64,000 bases of DNA from Cohnella cholangitidis (GTDB lineage Bacteria; Bacillota; Bacilli; Paenibacillales; Paenibacillaceae). The position numbers and the translations under genes were made by a program. Numbering within the stretch: the first letter of the stretch is position 1; each line of letters begins with the position of its first letter. The notes under the pieces were generated by a model. That model worked only from the letters and a program-made list of their open reading frames with translations, ran no database searches and was not told the origin of the DNA. The DNA lies in the NCBI RefSeq assembly GCF_014107495.1, contig NZ_CP041969.1:2629501-2693500 (forward strand), in the 5' to 3' direction. Of this stretch, positions 46,536-55,737 are shown piece by piece.

Positions 46536-46991
46536 TTATGCTTTGACTTTCTCGATTTCCGCGATTTTACCTGCGATAGCTTCGGACAGCTCCTGCGCGG
46601 TTTTCGGAACGAACGACTTCAGAATCGTGTTGATCATCGGACCCATCGCGCCTTTCGCCGTGATGTCCAAGTAACCCGTCATCTTCGTTGCGTTATCTCC
46701 GAGCGATTCCGCTTCGAAATATCCATTGCCGACGAAATTATCCGAAACGCCCTTCAGATCGAAAGTGACCTTGCTCGGTTCGGTCCAATTCGTGATGTCG
46801 ATCTTCAGCTTCACCGTTTTCTTCATAAATCCGAGATCGCCTTTGAAGGACCAAGTCGATTGACGATCGTTCAAAATTTCGTGCTCGATATATCCGGGAA
46901 CAAGGGGAGCCCATTTGTTCATGTCGCTCACGAAGTTCCAAATTTTATTGATGGATACGGGAAGATCAATCGTATGAGATCCATTAGGCAT
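46536..46991 (-). CDS. SRPBCC / CoxG-like protein
   Basis: A 151-residue START-fold protein of the CoxG (carbon monoxide dehydrogenase subunit G-like) group: VSINKIWNFVSDMNKWAPLVPGY at the N-terminus, a central SWSFKGDLG strand pair, and the TGYLDITAKGAMGPMINTILKSF helix region. These proteins hold hydrophobic ligands or help cofactor insertion; no CO dehydrogenase is nearby, so a lipid or steroid-like ligand is more plausible next to the KstD-like and SDR genes. Last gene of the operon. No catalytic residues are predictable. Confidence 0.85.
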   Translation of the reverse strand: MPNGSHTIDLPVSINKIWNFVSDMNKWAPLVPGYIEHEILNDRQSTWSFKGDLGFMKKTVKLKIDITNWTEPSKVTFDLKGVSDNFVGNGYFEAESLGDNATKMTGYLDITAKGAMGPMINTILKSFVPKTAQELSEAIAGKIAEIEKVKA

Positions 46992-47023
46992 AAGTCTTCC
47001 ACTTCCTTTTCATTTTCAATATC

Positions 47024-48667
47024 TTAAATCGTGCGGCCGTTGGACTTGCCTGCCGCGATACCTGCCAAATAACCCATCGTCATGCCCGGCCCTAACGTGC
47101 CGCCAGCGCTCACGTAAGCTTGGCCCATGATTCCCATGGACGCGTTGCCCGCCGCATAGAGACCCGAGATCGGCTTGCCGCGCAAGCTGATAACCTGCCC
47201 GTCCGCATTGATTCTCGGACCGCCGTTCGTGCCGAGCGTTCCGGCGTAGATCGGCAGCGCATAGAACGGAGCTTGCTCGATCGTACCCAGGTTCGCTTCC
47301 GCGCTTCCGCCGCCGCCAGTCAGGTTCTCGAACCAAGTCGTCCCTCTTCCGAAGTCCGGATCGACGCCTTTTCCAACGTTCTCGTTCCACCGCGCCACCG
47401 TCTGCTCCAATCCGTCCGGATCGACGCCGATCTTAAGCGCCAGATCGCGAAGATTGTCCGCCTGGTCGACCCAATCCGGCGTGTCTTCACCCGGCATCAT
47501 CGTTATGATCATCGTACGGTCCTTGAGCTGTTGGTCGAAAATCATCCAAACCGGAGCCTCGTTAGGCCATTCCTGCGCAACCGGATCGAACTCATAGAAA
47601 GACTTCGGCATATCGTTGTAGGTCACGCCTTCGTGCACGAAACGCTTGCCGTGACGGTTCACGACAATGCTGTTCGGTCCCTGGCGTCCGCCGCCCAGCT
47701 GGTTCATCACGCGATCCTCGTATTCGAAAGTCGGATCCTGCATCGTCGGATACCACCAAGCTTCGCTCATGTTGCCGAGCGCCGCCCCGGCTTCCATCGC
47801 CATGATCAGTCCATCTCCGTCGTTACCAGCCGGAGAGAGAGGATGGGTCACTTCCGCTTTCAGGAACGTTTTCACGAGCTCCTTATTCCATTCGAAGCCG
47901 CCGGAAGCCAGAATGACGCCTTTGCGAGCGCCGATATATAATGGCTTGTCGCCTTGTTCGGCGACGAGCCCGATAACCTCGCCCTCGTCATTCAGGACGA
48001 GCTCCTTGCCCGGTGTCCCCGTGAGCGTCTCGATTCCGCGGTCAAGTATCCCTTTGAAGAGAGAGGCGATCAGCGAGCGGCCCATCGTGACGATATTGTT
48101 CTCCATCCGTTCCGCAATCTTCGTGAAGTCGATTCCGCCTACCGCTCCGCCTTCTTCCAAAGTAAGCGGCGGAAATACGGGATTGTTGCGAACCTTGAAG
48201 CCCCATTCTCCGATCTGGTTCATGTCGAACGGCATCGGGTCGAGGGAACGTCCCCCAGTCTTCTTACCGCCCGGAAGCGTTGCGTAATATTCCGAATACC
48301 CCTTCGGAACCAAGAATCGTAATGGAGTATTCTCGTGAAGGTAATCGATCATTTTATAACCGTTATCGATGAACACTTCGACAAGCGCCGGATCCGGCTC
48401 CTTGCCTCCCGTCAGACGCTTGGCGTAAGTCAGCGCTTCTTCTCTCGAATCGGCGATGCCCGCTTCCTTCATATAACGATTCATCGGAATCCACGGCACG
48501 CCTCCGGAAAACGCGGTCGTTCCGCCGATCTGTTCCGCTTTCTCGATGATCAGTACTTTCGCTCCCTGGTCATGGGCCATGATGGCCGACACGAGCGCCG
48601 CTCCGCCTGTCCCCATAACGACTACGTCTACTTCGCGATCCCATTGCGCCGGTTTCTTTGCTGGCAT
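47024..48667 (-). CDS. FAD-dependent oxidoreductase, 3-ketosteroid dehydrogenase / fumarate reductase-like
   Basis: A 547-residue flavoprotein. The N-terminal FAD-binding motif VVVMGTGGAALVSAIMA with downstream IIEKAEQIGGTTAFSGG (about 16-55) and the C-terminal FAD contact GLYAAGNASMGIMGQAYVSAGGTLGPGMTMG match the FAD_binding_2 family, closest in layout to KstD-type dehydrogenases that put double bonds into steroid-like rings. The substrate is unproven. The ATG follows GGAGAGG. Middle gene between an SDR and a CoxG-like gene, all likely controlled by the divergent TetR. Confidence 0.88.
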   Translation of the reverse strand: MPAKKPAQWDREVDVVVMGTGGAALVSAIMAHDQGAKVLIIEKAEQIGGTTAFSGGVPWIPMNRYMKEAGIADSREEALTYAKRLTGGKEPDPALVEVFIDNGYKMIDYLHENTPLRFLVPKGYSEYYATLPGGKKTGGRSLDPMPFDMNQIGEWGFKVRNNPVFPPLTLEEGGAVGGIDFTKIAERMENNIVTMGRSLIASLFKGILDRGIETLTGTPGKELVLNDEGEVIGLVAEQGDKPLYIGARKGVILASGGFEWNKELVKTFLKAEVTHPLSPAGNDGDGLIMAMEAGAALGNMSEAWWYPTMQDPTFEYEDRVMNQLGGGRQGPNSIVVNRHGKRFVHEGVTYNDMPKSFYEFDPVAQEWPNEAPVWMIFDQQLKDRTMIITMMPGEDTPDWVDQADNLRDLALKIGVDPDGLEQTVARWNENVGKGVDPDFGRGTTWFENLTGGGGSAEANLGTIEQAPFYALPIYAGTLGTNGGPRINADGQVISLRGKPISGLYAAGNASMGIMGQAYVSAGGTLGPGMTMGYLAGIAAGKSNGRTI

Positions 48668-48709
48668 ATCGACCTCTCCGTTTCTCCGTATAAGTGATTT
48701 GATTCGAAC

Positions 48710-49462
48710 TTACTTCGCGGTAACGCCGCCATCGACCGGCAATTCAATACCGGTGAGGTACGATGAAGCATCGGACGCCAGGAACAATACCGCTTCCGCC
48801 ACTTCGGACGCGCGTCCGACTCTAGGCAGCGCGGTTTGGGAGAGGAACCATTGAAGCATCTGTTCGTTATTGACGAATTCCGCGCTCATCGGCGTTTCGA
48901 TGAACCCCGGGTGTACCGAGTTAACCCGAATGTTGTCTTTGCCAAAATCGACCGCGGCCGCTTTGGACAGCATGCGGACGCCTCCTTTGGATGCCGTATA
49001 AGCACCGGCTCCGCTGCCTCCCGTCAAACCCGCGATGGACGAGATGTTCACGATCGAACCGCCCTTGTTGTCGCGCATATGCGGGATGACATGCTTCATT
49101 CCGAGGAATACGCTGGTCAGGTTAATGTTCATCACTTTATTCCATTGCTCGACGGTCGTTTCGAGCAAACCGGCCGCGTGCGAAATGCCCGCATTGTTGA
49201 CCAGGATATCTAATTTGCCGTACTTCCCGATCGTACCGTCAACGACCTTGACCCACTCGTCCTCGGAAGCGACGTTGTGCGCGATGGCGATTGCCTCTCC
49301 GCCTGCTGACTCGATTTCCTTCACGATAGCTTGAACGGCAGCTTCGTTGATGTCTGTAGCGACGACCTTTGCTCCTTCTTTAGCGAACAATAGCGCCTCC
49401 TCGCGTCCCATTCCGCTTCCCGCTCCAGTAACGATCGCGACTTTGCCCGTTAACATTGCCAT
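48710..49462 (-). CDS. Short-chain dehydrogenase/reductase
   Basis: A 250-residue classical SDR with cofactor motif TGAGSGMG (about 12-19), NNAG (about 88-91), the catalytic Ser in NISSIAG, and YTASK with Tyr and Lys (about 155-159). The C-terminus LTGIELPVDGG is typical of 3-oxoacyl or hydroxysteroid dehydrogenase-type members. The ATG at 49462 follows AAGGAGG; the upstream frame extension is not translated. First gene of the SDR-KstD-CoxG unit. Confidence 0.92.
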   Translation of the reverse strand: MAMLTGKVAIVTGAGSGMGREEALLFAKEGAKVVATDINEAAVQAIVKEIESAGGEAIAIAHNVASEDEWVKVVDGTIGKYGKLDILVNNAGISHAAGLLETTVEQWNKVMNINLTSVFLGMKHVIPHMRDNKGGSIVNISSIAGLTGGSGAGAYTASKGGVRMLSKAAAVDFGKDNIRVNSVHPGFIETPMSAEFVNNEQMLQWFLSQTALPRVGRASEVAEAVLFLASDASSYLTGIELPVDGGVTAK

Positions 49463-49602
49463 GTGATAGCCTCCTTGGATAAAACGCATTTTGTACAGTC
49501 TTATAGAATGAACTAACGAATCGAAAATCATGAATAATACGTTGCGTTCCTAAGCCGTCGTTCTACAATCGCCTCCCTGTAGATAATTCGACTTATTGCT
49601 TG

Positions 49603-49619
49603 TGATAGCGTTACTATCA
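49603..49619. promoter_or_regulatory. Candidate TetR operator
   Basis: TGATAG-CGTTA-CTATCA, a perfect 6-bp inverted repeat with a 5-bp centre, in the 270-bp divergent gap between the SDR operon and the TetR gene. Fits a TetR-dimer site serving both directions. Confidence 0.6.
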
Positions 49620-49732
49620 TTACGATATTTATTATATCACCATTAATTTCGATTTCAAATCCAACTTGTGGACGGTGGACGGCGAAGGCTATAATACTCC
49701 TAACTTAGTCGTGCAGGAAAGGTTCGAACGCC

Positions 49733-50386
49733 ATGGATCCGAAAGAAAGATATCAACAGGAGCGCAACGATAGCAAGCAACAACGTTTATTGCATATTCT
49801 TGCCTCCGCCGAAACCGTCTTTATTATAAAAGGCATAGAAAAAACAACGATGCAGGATGTCGCGAAGGAAGCGAACATCGGCATCGCGACGCTGTTCCGG
49901 TACTTCCCGAAGAAGGAGAAGTTGATCGTTACCGTCGCCACCAGACGAATCGAACCGATCCACGAGACGTTCCGAACCATTGCCGGAATGCCCGGCACCT
50001 GCCTGGAGAAGATCGAACGATTGTTAGACCACTTCATCTCCCAACTCAAGCAGCCTGACAACGCGAGCATCAAGTTCATGGAGGATTTCGAGAGCTATGC
50101 CGCCCACTCTCCCGAGCCGTTGGAAGACATCGAGAGCTTCAACGCGTTGTACCGAACCATATCTCGCGAGTTTCATAAGATCATAGAGCAAGGAATCGCG
50201 GACGGATCGGTTAGATCCGATCTGTCGATTCCCGAGACGTTAACGACCGTCATCAACGTATTCGGGATATTCTCCAGGAAGCTTTCGCTGCACAATAACA
50301 TCCTAACGTTCGTATCCGATCTCGAATCCGATCAACAGCTTGCTATCTTGAAGAAGATTGTGCTGGAGTATTTAAAGGCAAAATAA
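49733..50386 (+). CDS. TetR-family transcriptional regulator
   Basis: A 217-residue TetR repressor with the N-terminal helix-turn-helix TTMQDVAKEANIGIATLFRYFPKKEKLI (about residues 38-65) and an all-helical ligand domain. Divergent from the SDR-KstD-CoxG operon with a palindrome between them, so it probably represses that operon until a hydrophobic substrate binds. The ATG follows AAAGG. It ends just before a bidirectional terminator. Confidence 0.9.
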   Translation: MDPKERYQQERNDSKQQRLLHILASAETVFIIKGIEKTTMQDVAKEANIGIATLFRYFPKKEKLIVTVATRRIEPIHETFRTIAGMPGTCLEKIERLLDHFISQLKQPDNASIKFMEDFESYAAHSPEPLEDIESFNALYRTISREFHKIIEQGIADGSVRSDLSIPETLTTVINVFGIFSRKLSLHNNILTFVSDLESDQQLAILKKIVLEYLKAK

Positions 50387-50390
50387 AAAT

Positions 50391-50428
50391 AAGCCCCTTA
50401 TCTACAGGAAATGTAGAATAAGGGGCTT
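50391..50428. terminator. Bidirectional terminator between TetR and the surface operon
   Basis: AAGCCCCTTAT (50391-50401) and ATAAGGGGCTT (50418-50428) form a perfect 11-bp stem extended inside by CTACA / TGTAG. It ends the TetR transcript and the long minus-strand surface-polymer operon. Confidence 0.88.
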
Positions 50429-50443
50429 GCTTTATGCGAACCG

Positions 50444-52117
50444 CTACTTCAATACCGAATAAACCTCTTCCAACGTCGAAGCTTGAAATAATCGCTCGCC
50501 CGCAATCGCTAGCTCTCTCAAACTTACCGAAGCTAGTGCATTCCATGCCTCGTCCATGGAAACCCTGAAACGAATCACAAGGAAATCGCATAACATTTCC
50601 CGCCGTGTATCCAGTTCAACCCGATAGGCGAGAAACTCTTGCTCTATTTCAGCCGAAGTTAGCGCATCCGTATAAAATCCATCCGCTTCTTCGCGTATAT
50701 ACTCCCGTACGACGTCTAGATCATTAATCGTATGGATAAAAACCGATGAGCCTAGACTTTTGAGCCGTTTGCCTAACTCCTTGCTGTAGCGTTCCTGAGA
50801 AGCCGTTACGAACCTGATTTTCTTATCTTTGACGAAACGGATAACCTCTTCATCCGTTGCCTTGGTTTGGTATAGCTTGAACGCGTAACGGGGAAAGGGA
50901 AATACCTTCTCGATCGAGTCGTACATCTCTTCGTTATATACCTGCGGTATGATTCGATGCATAAAATTGCAATTAAAAGAGGTTGTTAACTCTACGAGCT
51001 TAGTGAATTGTTGCTCTATACGCTTAGAATCCGTAGATTGGGTATGGGTTATCACTTGCACGTCAGGATAGGTTATTAAGAACTGAAACAAATCGACAAC
51101 CGTCATTGGAGTATACTGTTGCTTGATTTTCAGGTCCAGGAATTGTTCTAGGGCGAGCGGTTCGGCTTCATGAATCCCTTCCGGTTGTTGCTGTTGAAGA
51201 TGACGGTATAAGTACGCGTTCCAACCGTCCCTAAGCACTAATTCCCCGTCCGAAGTCATTTCCAAATCAGCCTCGAATACCCGATGGCCCCTGTGCGTAT
51301 AACTATGCTCGAATGCCTCCTTGCAATTGGAGCCGTTTATTCCGTCGATTCGTCCCCCCGCGTGGCCGATCGTTGTATGCAAACGAACCTTGGGCCTTGG
51401 AGAGCTAGCACGAAATAAACTTCCCTCAGCGTGCAGCGTCGCAAAAGTATCAAAGGAGATGGAATCCAATCGTAAATTCGGACCGCAGGTGACAATATTA
51501 AATCCCCGTTGTTTCAAACTCCACTCTACGCCGTTTACTTGAATGCTGCTTTGATTCGTAGCGAGAGCCCCTCCGCTCGCAACGATGACCGGTACCTCCC
51601 CTATATTCCCTTCCCAGCGCAATTCCTCGGCCGAGCATGCTTCATAGAGAACCTCGTATCCCGCACCTTCTTGTTTATGGGCGATCCAGATAAAGCTATG
51701 ACGGAGCTTGGACTTATCTATCTGCGTAATTCCAAACTGTTGTAATTGCTCAACGATCTCGGGCGTAATCTTCTGACTGCCCTCATCCTTTACGGAGATC
51801 ATGACAAAGGAACCCTCAGCAACCGTACTAAGATAGTCGACCAAATAACATCCCTCTACGACTTCGACTTTATAGCCCTGATTGGTAAGGTAAGGGATAT
51901 ATTTACTCGTATGAAAATAGATTGGCTTGTCGTTCTTATCCAGGACAATATCTGCGAACGGCTGAATCCATACCCCATAACGCCGATACAGAGTCGCGCA
52001 ATAAGCAGCATAGACCTTACGTTCCTGGCCGTTCTTTTTCTCTATTGAGATACTTGAAGAAGGGATGTAGATACTCTCTTCCTCCAGCAAACCCAGATCA
52101 TGCATCTTAGGAAGCAT
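50444..52117 (-). CDS. Permuted FAM3/ILEI-like module + GDPD-like domain
   Basis: A 557-residue protein. Residues about 65-235 form the module shared with the two upstream genes: first half YLSTVAEGSFVMISVKDEG and LRHSFIWIAHK, then VIVASGGALATNQSSIQVNG and RGFNIVTCG...FDTFA. Residues about 247-555 resemble a glycerophosphodiester phosphodiesterase barrel: GHAGG with H252, NCKEAF, and FEADLEMTSDGELV with E282 and D284. The usual second catalytic His of the HD pair is absent (LVLRDGW), so activity is doubtful. No signal peptide is seen. The start at 52117 follows GAGGGGGAG and overlaps the upstream gene by 11 bp. Last gene of the operon. Confidence 0.72.
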   Translation of the reverse strand: MLPKMHDLGLLEEESIYIPSSSISIEKKNGQERKVYAAYCATLYRRYGVWIQPFADIVLDKNDKPIYFHTSKYIPYLTNQGYKVEVVEGCYLVDYLSTVAEGSFVMISVKDEGSQKITPEIVEQLQQFGITQIDKSKLRHSFIWIAHKQEGAGYEVLYEACSAEELRWEGNIGEVPVIVASGGALATNQSSIQVNGVEWSLKQRGFNIVTCGPNLRLDSISFDTFATLHAEGSLFRASSPRPKVRLHTTIGHAGGRIDGINGSNCKEAFEHSYTHRGHRVFEADLEMTSDGELVLRDGWNAYLYRHLQQQQPEGIHEAEPLALEQFLDLKIKQQYTPMTVVDLFQFLITYPDVQVITHTQSTDSKRIEQQFTKLVELTTSFNCNFMHRIIPQVYNEEMYDSIEKVFPFPRYAFKLYQTKATDEEVIRFVKDKKIRFVTASQERYSKELGKRLKSLGSSVFIHTINDLDVVREYIREEADGFYTDALTSAEIEQEFLAYRVELDTRREMLCDFLVIRFRVSMDEAWNALASVSLRELAIAGERLFQASTLEEVYSVLK

Positions 52118-53048
52118 AGTTCTCCCCCTCGATCGGACGAGCGCGGTAAATCGTTGTATCTTCATACATCGTCATAAACGTATCCACTCTGTGAACCCCT
52201 TCAACCTTCGAGTCGATAACATCATACACCGCGATATTCATCCCTCGCAGATTCGGAGAATATTCCCGCCCATTAATTTTGATGCTTGAGCGATTGCCTG
52301 AGTTTAATCCGCCGCTTGCAACTTCCAAATGTACCGGAAATTTAAATTCATTTACGAAATCCCCTTCCGAATACTGCTTAGACAAAGGCCCTTCCGAACA
52401 TTCTTCATATAAACTTACATATAAGCTCTCATACTTTTTCCAGATAATATTGATGTAACTATATCTCAGATATTCTCTAGTCAAGGAACGAATACCGCAA
52501 TCAGCCAATTTCTCTTGCCAATCATGACTCAAAGCCTGGGAGCCGTCATCTTTTACGGAAATGATAATCATGGAGAAGGGACTCGCTTCTTTCAACAGAT
52601 TCAGCAGGCTCTTCCCTTCCACCAGATGAATACTGTAATTCTGTTCCCATAGGTATGGCATGAGAGTGCAATCGTCAAAGTGAACGACGGACTGTCCGTC
52701 AAGCCAACTTGAATCGTTTCTGTTCACGATAGATATGTTCTTTTGTGCGCATTGCTCTTTAAAGTTCCCGTACGCTTCCGAAGCTTGGTCCCATAACGGA
52801 TTTTCGATCACGACTCTGCACGATTCTTCCTCTTTCGCCCACAAACCCTCCCATCCTGCAAAGGTGTATTCCGGCACGCCAGTTAATTGTACCGTTTGTT
52901 CAGGCTGATCATGGATTACCGTATCCGTTTTCGCTTCCGCAAGCGGAGAATTCGACCGTACCGGCTTCAGTTTCCCCATCGCAAGAAGAATCATCACCCA
53001 GCAGACAAGCAAAGAGACCGCGGAAACCTGCAACCAAATTACGCTCAC
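52107..53048 (-). CDS. Single-helix membrane protein with permuted FAM3/ILEI-like module
   Basis: A 313-residue protein with one N-terminal membrane helix (residues about 4-24, WLQVSAVSLLVCWVMILLAM), a linker, and the module at about 120-304: LLNLLKEASPFSMIIISVKDDG, YLRYSYINIIWKK, then LEVASGGLNSGNRSSIKING and RGMNIAVYD...VDTFMTMYE. No catalytic domain is present, so it is probably an anchored binding or assembly partner outside the cell. Its first codon overlaps the stop of the LTA-synthase-like gene by 4 bp (ATGA), indicating coupled translation. I recognise no named family for the full-length protein. Confidence 0.75.
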   Translation of the reverse strand: MSVIWLQVSAVSLLVCWVMILLAMGKLKPVRSNSPLAEAKTDTVIHDQPEQTVQLTGVPEYTFAGWEGLWAKEEESCRVVIENPLWDQASEAYGNFKEQCAQKNISIVNRNDSSWLDGQSVVHFDDCTLMPYLWEQNYSIHLVEGKSLLNLLKEASPFSMIIISVKDDGSQALSHDWQEKLADCGIRSLTREYLRYSYINIIWKKYESLYVSLYEECSEGPLSKQYSEGDFVNEFKFPVHLEVASGGLNSGNRSSIKINGREYSPNLRGMNIAVYDVIDSKVEGVHRVDTFMTMYEDTTIYRARPIEGENYAS

Positions 53049-55723
53049 AGCTTCATCACCTCCTGCGGCTCCGCTTCTCTAATTGCCCGATACATACCGT
53101 TTGCGATAGTAGTGGTTACGCAAGTATCTGCCACGAACATATCGATGACCTTGCCTGAGTTCATGTCCACCACGGCGAAATTCAAGCCTCTTTGGTTTTT
53201 GCTGCACGAGAAGCCGTTTACCTTGATCTCGGACATATTGCCTACACGTGCGCCTTTGCTGGCGGCTTGCAGATGGAAAGGCAAAGCTATTCCGTTCAAT
53301 ATCGTTCCGCATTCCCAATCCATCTCGATCGGAAGCTCCGATACTTCCTCGAACAAGGAAACATACCCTTTATTTTTGTAAATCAGATTCATATAGCTAT
53401 GGCGATATTTCTTTTTGTTCAATCTATGAATCCCGTACTCTACCATTTCCTCGGCAAATTGGGGATCGAATTTATTCGCTCCATCGTCTTTTACCACAGA
53501 AACAATCAGCGAGTGATCCGGTAAGCCGGCCATATATTGCGGCAATGCAACGGGTTGAACGAGTTCCACTTTGTATCCGTTATTGATGAAAATCTTAGAA
53601 TATTGAGGGTCTCCGAAGTAAACCGTTGTATCGTTTGCCTCTAAATCGAGTGTAGAAAAAAAACGGATGTTCTTTTTCCTCGTTTCCTTATAGTAAGCCT
53701 CTAATCGTTTCATTTTATCGGCATCGTTTTTTTGGCCTTTCAGATAGACCTGATCCAATGCTAGCGTAAGAGGGAGGATAATGGACTCTTCTTCCGCTAT
53801 CGATAGAATCCTTTCAATATTCGGCATGAAGGTCGCCGCCTCAACCGTGGAGGGGCCGACTTTATTCGATTGATCCTCGGTTACCAACAAATCGTTAACG
53901 ATCAAATATTCCGAACGGCTGATCTGCTGTCTGCTGTAATCGAACTGATCCTTGTTGGTTCCCGAAACAGGCAGAATCAATTTTTCCTTTTTACGGTCAT
54001 AGATCACGCTTTTCACATAGTCGCCGGAGGCGGGAGCATAACAAATCAAATCATGAGTAGCATAGGAGCCCAAAGGGTATTGGGACAACGGGACGACTCT
54101 TTCATCCGGGGCGGTAAATAAGTTCATACCCGACCCATAGCCGATTTTGGGAATGCCCAATAAATGCAGCAGAGTCTGTCCAACGTCCAATGTGCTGCCG
54201 ACTTTGTCCGACATTAACGTCAGTTTTCGTTCCGGGTCTCCGCTCGCAATGATAAACGGGACCTGCGCCATGCTCATCCGATTGCTGATCTTAAGGTGAT
54301 TCGATAGGTTCATCCCCAATTCTTCGCACAAACTTGGGAAGTGCTCGGTGGTTACTCCTTCATGATCTCCATAACAAGCTAACACCGTATTGTCCAGCAA
54401 CCCTTCCCTCTCCATGCATTCATAGAAATGTTGCAGCGCGCGGTCGGTATAATTGACGCATTGGTAATAGTGGGCGAGAAATTCAGGAACTTCTTTGCTA
54501 AGGTTGAGCTTCCAGTGCCTTTCTTCCAATTTAAAAGGAAAATGAGAGGTTAGACTTATCATAAAGGCAAAAAAGGGCTGCCTCATCCCTTTGATCTTCT
54601 CGACCGATTGCTCGAAGAACGAAAAGTCGGACATCCAACCGCAAGCCCGATCCGTAGTCATGTAATCCTCTTCAGAGACAAACGACTCGAATCCATGCGT
54701 CTTCATCATCATTCGGCGATTATAGAAATCGCCCTTGTATCCGTGATAGGCCATCGCTTGATAACCGTGATTTCGCATAATACTCGGCAATCCATAATAT
54801 TTCTTATCATAGTGGTTGTAGTTCACGACTTCCTGCTTCAAAGGATATAACGAATGCAGAACCGCCAGTTCGGCATCGGAGGTGTGACCTTGCCCGTATT
54901 GGCTGAAAATATCCGTAAACGCGATATGTTCGTTCGCCATCCGATTCAAGAAGGGCGTAACTTCCTGTCCCTCGACCTTGTGATTCAGCAAGTACCTCTG
55001 AAAGGATTCCAATTGGATGAGAACGACGTTCATCCCTTTGAACTTGCCGAACCATTCGTCGTCCGGCGTATGTTCGCTCTCCGTTTCATCCTGCGCCTCT
55101 ATAAGCTGCGCCGCCAATTCATCGTGAAGATTTGCCTGCTCCGATCGCCTTCTTCTCTCCAACAACCATGAAAAATAATAGGAGATGAACATGCCGAAAT
55201 CTCGGCTGGAAACCGCGCCCCGCCTCAGGCTCCGGTATTGCCTGATTGTCGCAGCAATTAACAGAAGCAGCAGTCCGTTCAAAGCCCACCACTTCCACAA
55301 AGGCTCATCCGGATGATGGGTTCCGATAAATAAGCTTACGATCGCCTCCGACAACAGGATGACAAAATAAGCATCCCCCCACTTGACGAGCCGGCCCGCA
55401 GCCTGGAATAACATTTCGCCCGACGCGGAAGCCGTATTCTTGGAGATTAGAAACTGCTTGATTTGGGAAATCGCGATAAGCTCTCCGAAAAATCGAATAT
55501 GGATTAAATTAATATAGTAGGCTAGACTCCCAATCACCGCGAGGGTAATCGCCAGCCAGGGGCTCCAACCGGCGAGGGATTGGAGGATCATTCCCGTAAT
55601 CAGGGATACCAGAACTTGTTCGGCGGAGACCCACTGTAGCCCTCGGGATTTATTGAGTATCATGTTCCACGTCAGATGCCATACAAAAAAGCTAAGGATA
55701 ATCAATGCGGCAGAGCTATGCAT
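53045..55723 (-). CDS. LTA-synthase-like sulfatase-fold membrane enzyme with C-terminal FAM3/ILEI-like module
   Basis: An 892-residue membrane enzyme. Four to five N-terminal helices (residues about 3-160), then an alkaline-phosphatase-superfamily domain: metal residue E239 (VLIQLES), nucleophile T281 (GQGHTSDAE), H394 (SHFPF) and D453-H454 (YGDHEG). These match lipoteichoic-acid synthases, which move glycerophosphate from phosphatidylglycerol to a growing chain outside the membrane. Residues about 700-880 carry the shared module (MAGLPDHSLIVSVVKDDG, then AASKGARVGNMSEIKVNG, RGLNFAVVDMNSG), absent from standard LtaS (about 650 residues). It starts 14 bp after the GT4 gene. A surface polymer rather than ordinary LTA may be the product. 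Confidence 0.85.
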   Translation of the reverse strand: MHSSAALIILSFFVWHLTWNMILNKSRGLQWVSAEQVLVSLITGMILQSLAGWSPWLAITLAVIGSLAYYINLIHIRFFGELIAISQIKQFLISKNTASASGEMLFQAAGRLVKWGDAYFVILLSEAIVSLFIGTHHPDEPLWKWWALNGLLLLLIAATIRQYRSLRRGAVSSRDFGMFISYYFSWLLERRRRSEQANLHDELAAQLIEAQDETESEHTPDDEWFGKFKGMNVVLIQLESFQRYLLNHKVEGQEVTPFLNRMANEHIAFTDIFSQYGQGHTSDAELAVLHSLYPLKQEVVNYNHYDKKYYGLPSIMRNHGYQAMAYHGYKGDFYNRRMMMKTHGFESFVSEEDYMTTDRACGWMSDFSFFEQSVEKIKGMRQPFFAFMISLTSHFPFKLEERHWKLNLSKEVPEFLAHYYQCVNYTDRALQHFYECMEREGLLDNTVLACYGDHEGVTTEHFPSLCEELGMNLSNHLKISNRMSMAQVPFIIASGDPERKLTLMSDKVGSTLDVGQTLLHLLGIPKIGYGSGMNLFTAPDERVVPLSQYPLGSYATHDLICYAPASGDYVKSVIYDRKKEKLILPVSGTNKDQFDYSRQQISRSEYLIVNDLLVTEDQSNKVGPSTVEAATFMPNIERILSIAEEESIILPLTLALDQVYLKGQKNDADKMKRLEAYYKETRKKNIRFFSTLDLEANDTTVYFGDPQYSKIFINNGYKVELVQPVALPQYMAGLPDHSLIVSVVKDDGANKFDPQFAEEMVEYGIHRLNKKKYRHSYMNLIYKNKGYVSLFEEVSELPIEMDWECGTILNGIALPFHLQAASKGARVGNMSEIKVNGFSCSKNQRGLNFAVVDMNSGKVIDMFVADTCVTTTIANGMYRAIREAEPQEVMKL

Positions 55724-55737
55724 ATACGATCTTCCTT

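Noticed and set aside
50444..55723. Conventional lipoteichoic acid operon
   Set aside because: The LtaS-like enzyme is about 240 residues too long with an extra C-terminal module, and the companions are not dlt, ltaA or ugtP genes.
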